A stretch of 64,000 bases of DNA. It comes from Ichthyophis bannanicus. Taxonomy: Eukaryota; Chordata; Amphibia; Gymnophiona; Ichthyophiidae. A model generated the notes under the pieces. It saw nothing but the letters and a program-made list of their open reading frames with translations, made no database searches and had not been told where the DNA came from. Shown here piece by piece: positions 1 through 9,818 of the stretch. Positions within the stretch are counted from its first letter, which is position 1. Every line of letters begins with the position of its first letter. A program made the translations under genes and the position numbers. Where the stretch lies: contig CM066031.1 of assembly GCA_033557465.1 (NCBI GenBank), forward strand, positions 1,672,578,800-1,672,642,799, written 5' to 3'.

Positions 1-415
1 TGAAAATGACAGGCAAAGGCAGGGAGAGAGGCACTAACCATGTGTGAGCCCGAGAAATCCGCCGGCACTGCTAAGCACACAGACCCCCACCGAACCGGAG
101 CTGTGGCACTGGTCAGCCGCCGCAGGAGCTCTGTCCCGAAACAGTCCAGGGAACAGAGATCCTATGCCAGCAACACAAAAAGCAAATAAAGTACAAGCGG
201 CTTTGGCAGAGCAGGAGAGGGAGAGACCTCTGCTGGGCCCCCCCTCCTCCGGAGTGCCGGTGTCGAGACAAAATTTAAAGGGACAGGTACTCCTCTATTA
301 CAGTAAATAAAAAGAACCCCAATGGGGAGCAAAGAAAGAAAAATCAAAAGGTTAGCTACAATTCTAAGCCCTAAACTGACAAACTAGTGAGCCCAGCCTG
401 GCTCACAAACATCTT
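1..415. other. Unassigned sequence
   Basis: No gene, exon or recognisable transposon protein seen. Moderately GC-rich with purine tracts. Probably intron or an unrecognised repeat. Confidence 0.4.
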
Positions 416-515
416 CCTGCTGCATGAAGACTGGACACACTGGAGCTGAAGGGTTAGAAAGTATGCTGTTTCCAGTGATGCTGAAATTTGATTGGTCCAG
501 TCTTCATGCTGCAGG
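416..515. repeat. Short foldback element (100 bp)
   Basis: The 20 bases at 416..435 are the reverse complement of 496..515 with one mismatch (arms contain TGAAGACTGG and CCAGTCTTCA). A 60-base spacer lies between. It sits exactly where the recognisable gag of DIRS copy H stops. It could be a tiny MITE or a junction scar. Confidence 0.55.
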
Positions 516-2044
516 AGGAGGTGCACTACCCATACGTAGAGGACTAAGCTGGAGGAACGATAAGGAACTCATCAAGATCCTTTACAAGATCTCTAAGGAA
601 CATGCCCATATAAAGCATATAGGAATTAATATGAGAAGCCAACAGCGATGCCTGGAAGCAGTGGCCAAAGACATCGAGGGTATGTGATTTCCTCAGAGGA
701 GGAACCGAAGAGTGGTTCTTGGTACTCTTGAGCTGATGCATGGCTGATTTGACCACATAGAATGCTGAGGGAGTTGAGATTTCTGGAAGCCCAGGGAATC
801 AGGAACCCTGTCTATCCTCTTACTGACCGAGGAAACAGAGAGGGGTCTCCCACATCCGAAACATGAGGTCCTGCAAAATATGATGAACGCGAAGAGTGGC
901 AGCTTCCTTAGGAGTCTAGGGATACTGGAGTATCTCCAGTTTCTTAGCCCTCAATTCTGACTTGGTGCCCACTGAGACTGAGAAAGCCTTGGCTATGCCC
1001 TGGTTAAAGTCCTGGAATGACATGTCCTCCGGTGGCGATCAGCAGCATTCGTGAAGCTGTGAAGAGTCTGACAGTACACTGCAGTGCCTCTGTGAAACAG
1101 GGGACTCCGTCTCCAATTCCCAGGCATCAGAACCGGAAAGGAAGTCAAAATAGTAACTGTCACCATCGTGTCTCCACCGCCGATCCGATGTCAATGGACG
1201 ATCTCTATGCCGATGCCCTGAAGCATCAGAACTGTAGAAGGTCGATACCTATTCCTCCTGCAGCTAATGGCATAGCCAGTTCCAGGCTAAGCATGGATCC
1301 CGAGGGTCCAGATGGCAGCGGTTCCAGGCTCGGCATCGAGACCTGGGCTGCCGAGGGCTTTGAAGTGACTGATTCAGGCTCTGTACTGAGACCTGGGCTC
1401 CCGAGGGCCGTGAAGCCACCGGCATGGATGCTGCTAGGCGCACAGCCAAACTCTTCTTGATGATATGCATGCGCAGCTCAAGGGAGATAGAGAATGTCTG
1501 GGTTGATTTCGGTACAGGACTCTGGACCACCATCCCAGACAACAGAACCAGAGGCTCTCCAGAGGTCGAAGCCTCCGTAGCACTCCGGATCCCCTCTTTT
1601 GCTTTGGAGGTGGGTTCCTCCCACCGGGGCAGTTTAGCTGACCGCTCTCAGCTCTCAGGATCTGAGTCCTGCTAAAGGGAGGCCCGGTGTCTATGCTTAA
1701 GGAAGCAATCCTGGGAATCGGCATTGGTCTTAGACATCAAAGGCCGAGATGCCGATGTGGTATCTGTGATATGTTTTTTTTTTTTACCATAGCCTCTCAG
1801 TTCGGTGGGTGTGCAGGAACCGTGCAAAGAACAGGAGCCCCAAGAGGGAGTCTATGTTGAAGAAGATTATCATATTGCTTTTCAAAGTTTTTAACCCTTT
1901 CCTTGTCATTTGCTGACACAAAGTATAAGAGTCAGGATTATGGTCAAGCTCCAAGCTCTGTAAGCACCAACTGTGCTTGTCGGTGGCCGAAATAGTGCGG
2001 TTGCAATTAGTACATTTTTTTAAACCGCTGGCTGGCTTCTCCAT
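516..2044 (-). pseudogene. gag: Decayed DIRS gag (copy H)
   Basis: Starts at an ATG at 2044 with MEKPASGLKKCTNC, the zinc-finger-like N-terminus seen in copies A and B. The second Cys pair is damaged: CLQS replaces CLKC. Farther down, at 756..544, KSHTLDVFGHCFQASLLASH matches the conserved gag core of copies A, B and C (RTLDAFGR..FQASML). Frameshifts and stops break the frame between these parts. DIRS Gag is thought to package the RNA; no function is expected here. Confidence 0.7.
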
Positions 2045-2199
2045 GTCAGGAAGCACAGTCTTTGCAAAGTCAAAAGATTCAATGGCTGCCTTACTGACGA
2101 AAAAAACCCATGGGAACCGTGAGGTAAAAAGAAAAAAAAATAAGTTTGTGGAAGTGCCAAAAAAGGGCACCAGCATCGACGAGCGACTGTAACGAAGAA

Positions 2200-2361
2200 G
2201 ATGCTAAGGAGAATCACTGGAAAGGTGGGAAGGCACACACACATGCATAGAGGGATGTTCCTAAAAGCTTCCAATCAGATGCTGGGGAGTGTCCCCAAGC
2301 AGGCTCTGTTGGGGGATATCACCCATATGTGAAGACTACATTCCTGCTTACTCCTGGAGAT
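2200..2361. repeat. DIRS H terminal inverted repeat (right)
   Basis: Ends in CACATATG-like and CCTGCTTACTCCTGGAGAT motifs shared with other right ends. No left partner survives. Confidence 0.65.
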
Positions 2362-2380
2362 GTAGAGGTTACAGGAGAAA

Positions 2381-2560
2381 GCATAGTTACTCACCTGTAA
2401 AAGGTGTTCTCCAGGGACAGCAGGAATCAGTCCTCACATATGGGTGATGTCAACACAGACTGAGCCCTGCGCGAAGCATCTCCCCAGTTTTCAAAGAAAG
2501 CCTCTGGGAGATGCCACCAACCACGCATGTGTAGTCCCTTTCTGGCCCAAGGATGCCATC
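2381..2560. repeat. DIRS G terminal inverted repeat (left)
   Basis: Shares TTCAAAGAAAG..CTGGG and the CACATATGGGTGA motif with the left end of F, marking the F/G family. Confidence 0.65.
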
Positions 2561-2644
2561 TTGCTCATTAAGATGACATAGCTAGAGCCGACAAAAGAAG
2601 ATGACCAAAATTTGAACAGCAACTCCAGGGGAGGGAGGGAGGGT

Positions 2645-2738
2645 TGTGAGGACTGATTCCTGTTGTCCCTGGAGAACACCTGTTACAGGTGAGTAACTAC
2701 ACTTTCTCTAGGAACAAGCAGGAAGTCAGTCCTCACAC
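2645..2738. repeat. DIRS G internal complementary region
   Basis: The first half is the reverse complement of the left terminus (GGTGAGTAACTAC). The second half (TTTCTCTAGGAACAAGCAGG) is the complement expected for a right end CCTGCTTGTTCCTGGAGAAAG, as F has. Confidence 0.7.
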
Positions 2739-2789
2739 GGGACTCCCCAGCTACAGGCTACCAAGAACCTGTAGAGAAAAACACAGCCC

Positions 2790-3290
2790 AGCCATGAGCA
2801 GACGCAATCAATTATGAAGACACGCTCCGAAGACCCCAGAGTCCAGGGAGTACCATGGCTCCAGTAGCTTGAACAAGAAGGGTCAGAGGGTAGGAGCTGC
2901 CTAAACCCCAAACAGATTCGTGGTCGAAGGCACTGTCCCATCGGGACTCCTTCTCCAGGCAGTAATGAGCTGCAAAAGTGTGAACGGAGGACCAGGTGGC
3001 AGCCCGGCAGATGTCTGCCATAGGGACAGAGCGTAGGCTCACAACGCAGGCTGCCATAGCCTGACATTGTGCGCCATGACCCAACGCTCTAACGACAGCC
3101 CAGCCTGGTTGTGGGCAAAGGCGATGCAGTCTGCCACCCAGATGGATGGAGTCCACTTGGTAACAGCCTCCCCCAGACGACTGGGGTCGTAAGAGACGAA
3201 AAGCCTTGAGGATTTGCAGTGGTCCTGGGTGCGCTGCAGGTTGAAGGACAGGGCCCTCTTGCAGTCCAGAGTGTGGAGAACGGCCAGGTA
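2790..3290 (-). pseudogene. Tyrosine recombinase C-terminal remnant (copy G)
   Basis: Across frames the minus strand encodes LDCKRALSFNLQRTQ, then MAHNVR (the H-x-x-R box), then ADICRAATWSSVHTFAAHYC, whose Tyr matches the nucleophile position in copies A and B. At least one frameshift separates these. The catalytic Arg region upstream is lost with the truncation. Confidence 0.7.
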
Positions 3291-3745
3291 TTTTGTTTCC
3301 TTTTTAACTTTACAGATTTCAGTATTTTCCCTTCCTCCCACACTCAGCTACACACCATGATGCAAACAGTCAGCAAGAGCATTTGTAAAACTGAAAAGCC
3401 CCAAGGTGGGAAGCAATATTTGCCTATAGAGGCTGTTTCAGTGTAAGTTCTCTTGGTCAGAAAAATTTATGAAGTAGTATCTCCCAAAGACCCAAAGAAA
3501 AGGCTTGATTAATATTGTCCTGTCTGCAGGGAACATAAACATTCACATGCCTATATATATCTATCCTGGCACCCTTTAAATTCTAAAGTAAAGCAGTACT
3601 TTAAAGAAAATGTTAAAATGCTCAGAGTGTTTAATCTCTGTACCTTCATAAAGTAACTTTCCACTTAAAAGGGAAAATGTATGTAGAATAACCAAGCGAT
3701 AACTGTGAAGTATTGAAAAGATCATTTGCCTGCTTACTGGTGACG
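3291..3745. other. Unassigned AT-rich sequence
   Basis: No coding, RNA or repeat signature recognised. Confidence 0.4.
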
Positions 3746-4010
3746 CATTTTATTTATTTATTTATTTAGTATACACTTGTATACCGCTACTTCCAGCGAT
3801 CAGTAGCGGTTTGATTACAGATTGGGAATTGTCAAATCATGACAGAAATGTAGGGGTATACACACATAGATTTGAGGGTAAGGCACAGCACACAGAAATA
3901 TGGTCTTAGGGATAGGGGCTAGAATTTACATATTTACATTTTTACAGGAGAGGAGTTAGAATTTACATATTTACACATTTCAGGTTCTGAAGTTATCTAA
4001 AAAGCATATA
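3746..4010 (-). repeat. L2-like LINE or SINE 3' end
   Basis: On the minus strand it ends in a hairpin (3783..3810, arms ACCGCTACT and AGTAGCGGT) followed by a TATTTATTTATTT tail that reads AAATA repeats in the element sense. The same tail ends the LINEs at 27678 and 62765. No coding part remains. The inner boundary is uncertain. Confidence 0.55.
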
Positions 4011-4314
4011 TGCAAAGTGTGCCTAATGAAGTCTTACCCCATTTGTAATGGTAAGCAGGTGCTAGCATTCTCCTGACACTGGATTCTGAAGAGAGATACA
4101 ATATGAACGGGGTGGAATGCTCTTAATTTAGAGCCCTGGGGTAGACACCAACAGTGCTGACTAGGCAAAGTGATAAACACTCCATCACATTTCATCTGCT
4201 TAAACGTTGGATATTTTTAAAGTACTGTGATTGCCCAGTTAGTCCACTCAGCAAATAAGGCTCAGCAAATAAGTTGTGGGCAAAGACAGTGCAAAAGTGT
4301 TGAGCTCCCTAGGC
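4011..4314. other. Unassigned sequence
   Basis: Nothing recognised. Contains a short local duplication (CTCAGCAAATAAG twice near 4250..4275). Confidence 0.35.
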
Positions 4315-4438
4315 CAGTGGTTCTCAGTGAAGTCCTAGTCTATCTGCTAGCCAATCAAGCTTTCAGGCTATTCACTTGCAGAGAGTCTGAAAACATGACT
4401 GGATAGAGAGTATACCAGGACTGGGTTGAGAACCACTG
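4315..4438. mobile_element. hAT-type MITE (124 bp)
   Basis: Termini CAGTGGTTCTCA and TGAGAACCACTG are perfect inverted repeats of the CAGTGGTTCTCAA type common in hAT elements. The flanks CCCTAGGC (4307..4314) and ACCTAGGC (4439..4446) form an 8-base target duplication with one mismatch, the length expected for hAT. Too short to code for anything. Confidence 0.8.
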
Positions 4439-4592
4439 ACCTAGGCGAAACTTCAGCCTGAGGCGGAAATACATCACTGTTTCTATTTTGCTGGCATTGC
4501 ACTGCGTGTGGAGTCTGGCTTCTTGGGGTTTCAGTTTATTTTTTGTCTACATAGATCTATTTATAGTTTGTAGCCGAGGCTAGGTATCATTG

Positions 4593-4816
4593 TTAGCATA
4601 AGAACCTAATATATGCCATACTGGGTCAGACCAAGGATCCATTAAACCAAGTATTCTGTTTCCAGCAGCGGCCAATCCAAGACACAAGTGTTCCCAAAAA
4701 GGTACCAGATACCATGCTGCTTATCCCATGGGTAATTAGTGGATTTTCCTGATCCTCTTTAATAATGGTTAATGGACTTTTCCTCCAGAAACTTGTCTAA
4801 ACCTTTTTTAAATCCA
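4593..4816 (-). repeat. Interspersed repeat R1 (uninterrupted copy)
   Basis: About 220 bp containing CATACTGGGTCAGACCAAGG and, on the other strand, the GACAAG..CTGGAGG..GTCCAT block. Homologous in inverse orientation to the two halves of the repeat at 15868..17553, for which it serves as an empty-site reference. A short piece also occurs at 45017..45055. I recall similar repeats in reptile and amphibian genomes but cannot name the family. Confidence 0.6.
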
Positions 4817-4861
4817 GTTCCTTTTCAATATCTTCCTGGCTCCTCTTGCACTGCTAACCCA

Positions 4862-5890
4862 GCAAGTCAGTATCTCAGCATATCTTTACACCAACGATAT
4901 CTGTCTTCTATATCACACCGACCCACACTGCCCTGATCTGACCCCTTTAAACACTTGCCTGTCTGCTGTTTCTGAATGGACTTTCAATAACCATTTATAC
5001 CTCAACCCTTCTAAATGTGCAGCCATATGGTTTACCCTCACTACTCCCAGGCCCTCATTAGTCCCACTCCTCTCTCACTCTCCGATTCCCCTAGTCCAAT
5101 TTCTTCGTTACCTGAGTGTTACATTGGACGCCTCCCTAATATTCCACAATCACCTATCCTTCCTTGTTCAGCAGTCTTTTTTTCTTTTTGCGCCTGATCC
5201 GTGCCCTTCGCCCCTCCCTAGACAAGTACTCCCTCACAACCCTACTGCTATCATTGATGATCTCCAGACTTTACTATTGTAACAGTGCATTCGCAGGTCT
5301 TCCTCACTATCAACATCATTGCCTTCTGCCTGTCCAAAACACAGCAGCTAGGATCCTTACACACTCCTCCCACCATAATCACATTACACCCACCCTTATT
5401 CGCCTTCATTGTCTCCCCATAAAATACCGTGTTAACTATAAAGTACTCACCCTGGTGCACCAGACAATCCACAAAGGCACCCCGTAATATTTAGCTGACC
5501 TTCTCAATTCTCACACCCCTCAATCTCCTACGATCCTTCCACACCCACCGTTTAGCTCTCCCCTCAGTTTCACAAGCACACCTGGAACAGATCACCACAT
5601 TCCACCTTCTTCTTCCTTGTTCCTGCTCTATGAAACTCTCTACCTATCCCCCTACATGCAGAGCCATCATACCCTCGGTTCAAGTCCCTACTCAAAACTC
5701 ACCTTTTTCAACTAGTCTACGACCTGCCTCCCTCTCTTCCCTAATCGCTCCCTGCCTCCCTTTCTGTCTCTTTGTATGTGGCCTTTCCTGTCAATTAATG
5801 GCATTCCTCTTCTCTCATTATGCTGGTTCTTGAAAATTTGTACACTGCTCTGATGCCTTTGCTGCCTAGGGCGGCATATCAAGAGACAAT
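4862..5890 (+). pseudogene. L2-like LINE reverse transcriptase fragment
   Basis: 5'-truncated LINE on the plus strand. Near 4881 the catalytic YADD box reads YTND, so both Ala and the first Asp are altered. Downstream, frames broken by stops encode SLDKYSLTTLLLSLMISRL, then LPVQNTAARILT, then KYRVNYKVLTLVHQTIHKG, the typical C-terminal order of L2/CR1-clade RTs. It ends near 5890 in an A-rich tail. Inactive. Confidence 0.7.
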
Positions 5891-5894
5891 AAAG

Positions 5895-6490
5895 ATAAAG
5901 AAAAAAAGAAAAAAAAGCTACACTAATAGCTTTTACTACATCCTCCAAAAATAAATTCCAGAGTTTGATTACGCATTGAGTGAAAAAAAAATATTTTCTC
6001 CTATTAGTCTTAAATGGACTATAATGTAGCTTCATTGCATGTTCCCTAGTCTTTCTACTTTTTGAAGCAATTTATGTTTACCGTTCCACTCCATTCATTC
6101 TTTTATAGACCTCTATCATATCTCCCCTCAGCCGTCTTTTTGCCAAGTTGAAGAACCCTAACCTTTTAAGCCTTCTTAATAGGGGTATCCTTCCATTCCC
6201 CTTTACCATTTGGGTGGCTGTTCTCTGTATCTTTTCACGTTCCGATTTATCCTTTTAAAGATGGGGTGAGCAGAACTGCATTTACTACAGATCTCTACAC
6301 AAATACTAATCTGCCTTGTTCCATTTTCCTAGTAGGTGGCATTGATGTTGTACGGCCCACTGCAATATTTACAGTGCTGCCTTATTTTCCTAGGTAGATC
6401 CTTGTTGGTGCTGTTATGAAATGGTAAATTTGCTCCACCCTAAGCAACTTTTGTAAGGTTTCATATTACTCCACAATAAACCCTCTTCAA
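5895..6490. repeat. Possible interspersed repeat
   Basis: Contains TCTATCATATCTCCCCTCAG and CCAAGTTGAAGAACCCTAAC blocks that I recall from repeats in several vertebrate genomes. No internal copy in this window confirms it. Confidence 0.35.
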
Positions 6491-6494
6491 TACA

Positions 6495-6666
6495 GCGTAG
6501 TTAATCACCTGTAACAGGTGATCTCCGGGAACAGCAGGAATTTAGTCCTCACATATGGGAATTGGCGGTATCGACGGAGCCTGCGCGGGAACGCTCCCCA
6601 GCGTCCAAAAGGAACGCTTTTGGGAGCATCCCTCAGCACATGCGTGCTGCCTTCCCGCCTTTCCAA
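6495..6666. repeat. DIRS A terminal inverted repeat (left)
   Basis: Inverted match of the right repeat over about 150 bp (blocks GAGCCTGCGCGGGAACGCTC and GCTGCCTTCCCGCCTTTCCA), plus an outer extension matching only the ICR. Confidence 0.9.
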
Positions 6667-6699
6667 CTGTACCTCTTCAGTTAAGTTTGTAGCTGAGTG

Positions 6700-6777
6700 A
6701 AAGGATAGAGGGAGAGAGGAGAGAGGAAAGAGACAAAGAGAGATAGAGAGACAACTACTAGGGGAGGTGGGTGGGTT
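6700..6777. repeat. Purine tract and G-rich motif before ICR (copy A)
   Basis: GA/GATA-rich tract followed by GGGGAGGTGGGTGGG. The same pair lies in the same place in B, C, D and E. Confidence 0.75.
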
Positions 6778-6876
6778 GTGAGGACTAAATTCCTGCTGTT
6801 CCCGGAGATCACCTGTTACAGGTGAGTAACTACGCTATCTCCAGGAACAAGCAGGAATGTAGTCCTCACATATGGG
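6778..6876. repeat. DIRS A internal complementary region
   Basis: 6778..6835 is the reverse complement of 6495..6552; 6836..6876 is the reverse complement of 12160..12200. The junction reads ACTACGC then TATCTCCAGG. In DIRS-1 this region templates joining of the two ends into a circle. Confidence 0.9.
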
Positions 6877-6994
6877 GACTCCCTAGCTGAAGATGCCAGG
6901 GAGATAGCCCCAGGAAGGTGCCACCCTAGAAGGTGGGAATCCTTCCTCCCATGGATCTCTGGCATCCCACCAGGGTTGGTGAGTAGGAGTTGGT

Positions 6995-8193
6995 TTAGGT
7001 TTGAAAGAGATTTTGAAGAACAGCTTGGCCAAAGAAGGCATCCTGACGGGAGGCTTTATCCAGGCAGTAGTGGGCTGTGAAGGTGTGTACCGAAGCCCAG
7101 GTGGCTGCTCGACAAATGTCATCGATAGACACAGAGTGGAGATTAGCCATAGAAGCTACCATGGCTCTCACATTATGAGCTGTGACATGGTCCTTAAGAG
7201 GAAGACCCTTACTCTCATAAGCAAAGGATATGCATTGGGCAATCCATTTAGATAAAGTTCTTTTGGAGACTGGACGTCCCAAATGACTAGGGTCAAAAGC
7301 TATAAAAAGTTGTGAGGACTTTCTATGTTGCTGTGTTCTTTGTATGTAAAAGGCTAAGGCCCTTTTACAATCCAAAGTATGAAGGTTTCTTTCTGCATTA
7401 GAGGCAAGAGGCCTCGGAAAAAATACAGGAAGATAAATTGATTGATTTAAATGAAAAGGCGAAACCACCTTTGGCATAAAATGTGGATGAATTCGAAGAA
7501 CAACCTTATCATGATGAAACCTAGTATAAGAGGATCAGCCACTAAAGCTTGCAATTCACTAATGCGACGGGCAGAGGTGATTGCAACTAGGAAGATGGAT
7601 GACCTTTCAAGTCAAAAACTTAAGGGCTGTAGTGGCCAAAGGTTCAAAAGGTGGCTTCATGAGCTGCCCGAGAACTAGATTTAGATCCCATGCCACCGGT
7701 GGTGGCTTGATGGGAGGTTTAGTTAATAAAAGGCCTCTCATGAATCTTGATAGGAGTGGATGAGAGGAAATTGATTGTCCATTCAGAGGCTTATAAGAAG
7801 CTGCAGTTGCACTAAGATGGACTCTTACCGAATTGGTCTTTAGACCAGAATTCGATAAGTGAAGAAGATACTCTAGTATTGATTCTAAGGTATGACCAGG
7901 GGATTTAATCCCTTCTTGGAGCACCATATTGTAAAACGTTTCCACTTGAAGGCATAAGATCTTCTTGTGGAAAGTTTCCTAGAAGCCTGAAGGATATCTT
8001 TTACCTGTTGGGACAGGTTGAAATCTTGGAGGTCTAAGCCTTCAGCAACCAGGCCATGAGGTGCAGGGACTGGGGATTCGGGTGCCATAGCGTCCCGTTC
8101 TCCTGAGAAAGGAGATCTGGAGCATGTCCTAACTCCAGAGGTGCCACTTGAGAGAGATGTAGAAGCAGGGAATACCATGTTTGGCGTGGCCAT
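6995..8193 (-). pseudogene. DIRS tyrosine recombinase (copy A)
   Basis: Catalyses integration of the DIRS circular DNA. The N-terminal part has SRKLSTRRSYAFKWKRF, the core-binding part PPPVAWDLNLVLGQLMKPPF, and the catalytic part contains SARRISEL (first Arg), AHNVR (H-x-x-R) and VHTFTAHYCLD (Tyr). It overlaps the end of the RT frame by about 160 bases. It is broken: a Trp codon near 7607 has become TGA (after ALKFLT), and the next block (to about 7480) is in another frame. Domain order otherwise matches copy B, whose YR is better preserved. Confidence 0.88.
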
Positions 8194-9815
8194 CGTGGTG
8201 CTATGAGAATCATGCGACCCCTGTCTGTCTGAAGCTTGAAGAGTGTTTTGTGGATGAGGGGAATGGGTGGGAAGGCATAAAGGAAGTCCTGACCCCAGTA
8301 AAGGAGAAAGGCATCCCTTGCCTGACAGTTGTGAGCCGGAATCCTGGAACAGAACCGGGGAAGTTTAGCATTCAGTGGACTTGCAAAGAGGTCTATGTCT
8401 GGAGTGCCCCAGAGATGAAATATCTTTGCCACCTGGTCTAGGTGGAGGGACCACTCGTGAGGCAGAAGTACTCGACTGAGTTTGTCTGCCCAAAGGTTTT
8501 GAATGCCTGGAAGATATACCACTAGAAGGTGAATTTGATGCTCTCTGGCGAGGGCCCATAGTCGTAAAGCTTCGTTGCATAATGACAGAGAACCTGTTCC
8601 GCCCTGCTTGTTCACATAGAACATGGCTACTTGATTGTCCGTCTGGACTAGGACTGTCTTGTAGCTGAGCTGAGCGTGGAATACTCGAAGAGCTAAATAG
8701 ATTGCTCTTAATTCCAGTAGGTTTATGTGTAAGGTGCCCTGAGTAGAGAGATGATTCAGGTGTGCTCCCCAACCCACCTGTGATGCATCTGTTAGGGTGG
8801 CCTGAAAGAGGGGTTGATGGAAAGGAGACCCCACTGTCAGATTTTCTAGTGATTGCCACCATTGGAGGGACAAAATTAGTTGCTGAGAGATTATTATTTT
8901 GTCCGACAAATGACCCGTGGCCTGTGTCCACTGTGTGGAGAGGGTCCACTGAGCTGCTCTCATGTGGAGGCGAGCATATGGGACTACATGAACTGTGGAT
9001 GCCATATGTCCCAGTAACTGCAGTAGCTCTCGAGCAGTGAGGAAGGATTTGCCTGCTGCTTGAGAAGCTAGTTGCATTATGCAAAGACACCAGGCTTGTG
9101 GAAGGAAAGCCCTTGCCTGTCTGGCATCAAGACAGGCTCCTATGAATTCTAGGCATTGGGAAGGAACTAGTTGAGATTTTAGGAAGTTTATTACCAATCC
9201 CAAGTTTTGGAGGATTCGCATTGTGCGGGACAGTGCAGTGCTGGCCTCTGCAACTGTAGGGGCTCGAATGAGCCAGTCGTCTAAGTAAGGGAAGACGAAA
9301 ATCCCCAGGGTTCGTAGAAATGCAGCTACTACTGCCATACATTTCATGAATACCCTTGGTGCTGAAGCCAGACCAAAGGGAAGAACCCTGTACTGGAAAT
9401 GTTTTCCCCTGAAAAGGAAACGTAAGAATTTCCTGTGATCTGGATGGATGAGAATGTGAGTGTATGCATCCTTTAAGTCTAGAGAGCAAAGCCAATCCTG
9501 CCTTTGAAGGTATGGCAGAAGAGTTCCTAGAGAAATCATTTTGAATTTCTCTCGAAACAGATATTTGTTCAATTCTCTGAGGTCTAGAATGGGTCTGTGT
9601 CCCCCTGTTGTCTTTGGAATAAGAAAACAGGGGGAATAAAACCCTGCACCCCGTTGAAGAATGGGTACTTCTTCTATTGCCCCTTGGGCAAGAAGTGTGG
9701 AGACCTCGTGATCTAGCAGATTATCTGCAGAGGTTTGTGAATTGAATTGCTTTAGAATTGTAGGAGGGGGCATGCTGTGAAAATGAAGCTTGTACCCCTC
9801 TCCTACAATGGACAA
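8034..9815 (-). CDS. DIRS RT / RNase H / methyltransferase-like polyprotein (copy A)
   Basis: 593 codons without a stop. RT: GGHRPILDLRELNK (71-84), SLDLKDAYTH (111-120), LPFGLASAPRVF (145-156), YLDD (177-180). RNase H acidic residues: Asp343 (TDAS), Glu368 (LLELR), Asp393 (QTDNQ), Asp444 (WADKLSR), a full set. After this comes DIDLFASPLNAKLPRF and, about 35 residues later, AFPPIPLI, resembling the degenerate Dam-like methyltransferase part of DIRS pol, then LIAPRWPRQTWY. The enzyme copies DIRS RNA to DNA. In B and C the same frame starts farther upstream and overlaps the end of gag. In A a TAG at 9819..9821, at a Trp codon conserved in B and C, cuts this frame from upstream, so translation of the piece is doubtful. 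Confidence 0.9.
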   Translation of the reverse strand: MSIVGEGYKLHFHSMPPPTILKQFNSQTSADNLLDHEVSTLLAQGAIEEVPILQRGAGFYSPCFLIPKTTGGHRPILDLRELNKYLFREKFKMISLGTLLPYLQRQDWLCSLDLKDAYTHILIHPDHRKFLRFLFRGKHFQYRVLPFGLASAPRVFMKCMAVVAAFLRTLGIFVFPYLDDWLIRAPTVAEASTALSRTMRILQNLGLVINFLKSQLVPSQCLEFIGACLDARQARAFLPQAWCLCIMQLASQAAGKSFLTARELLQLLGHMASTVHVVPYARLHMRAAQWTLSTQWTQATGHLSDKIIISQQLILSLQWWQSLENLTVGSPFHQPLFQATLTDASQVGWGAHLNHLSTQGTLHINLLELRAIYLALRVFHAQLSYKTVLVQTDNQVAMFYVNKQGGTGSLSLCNEALRLWALAREHQIHLLVVYLPGIQNLWADKLSRVLLPHEWSLHLDQVAKIFHLWGTPDIDLFASPLNAKLPRFCSRIPAHNCQARDAFLLYWGQDFLYAFPPIPLIHKTLFKLQTDRGRMILIAPRWPRQTWYSLLLHLSQVAPLELGHAPDLLSQENGTLWHPNPQSLHLMAWLLKA

Positions 9816-9818
9816 AGT

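Larger units (their letters stand above)
516..2361 (-). mobile_element. DIRS copy H: 5' (gag) end, truncated
   Basis: Minus-strand fragment of a DIRS retrotransposon. The right end (about 2200..2361) is a terminal inverted repeat ending in CCTGCTTACTCCTGGAGAT, closely like the ends of A, B and C. Gag-like coding runs leftward from 2044. RT and YR are absent; the copy stops near 516 at a small foldback. Its terminal repeat resembles the A/B type (AGCATCTGATTGG) and not the neighbouring copy G, so the two are different insertions. Confidence 0.75.
2381..3290 (-). mobile_element. DIRS copy G: 3' (recombinase) end, truncated
   Basis: Minus-strand DIRS fragment of the same family as F. From the left: terminal inverted repeat starting GCATAGTTACTCACC (2381), ICR at 2645..2738, and the C-terminal part of the tyrosine recombinase up to about 3290. 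Everything 5' of that (rest of YR, RT, gag, right end) is missing. It begins only about 19 bases from the end of copy H. Confidence 0.75.

Noticed and set aside
516..3290. H and G as one circularly permuted DIRS insertion
   Set aside because: Their terminal repeats belong to different families (AGCATCTGATTGG type against TTTCAAAGAAAG type).
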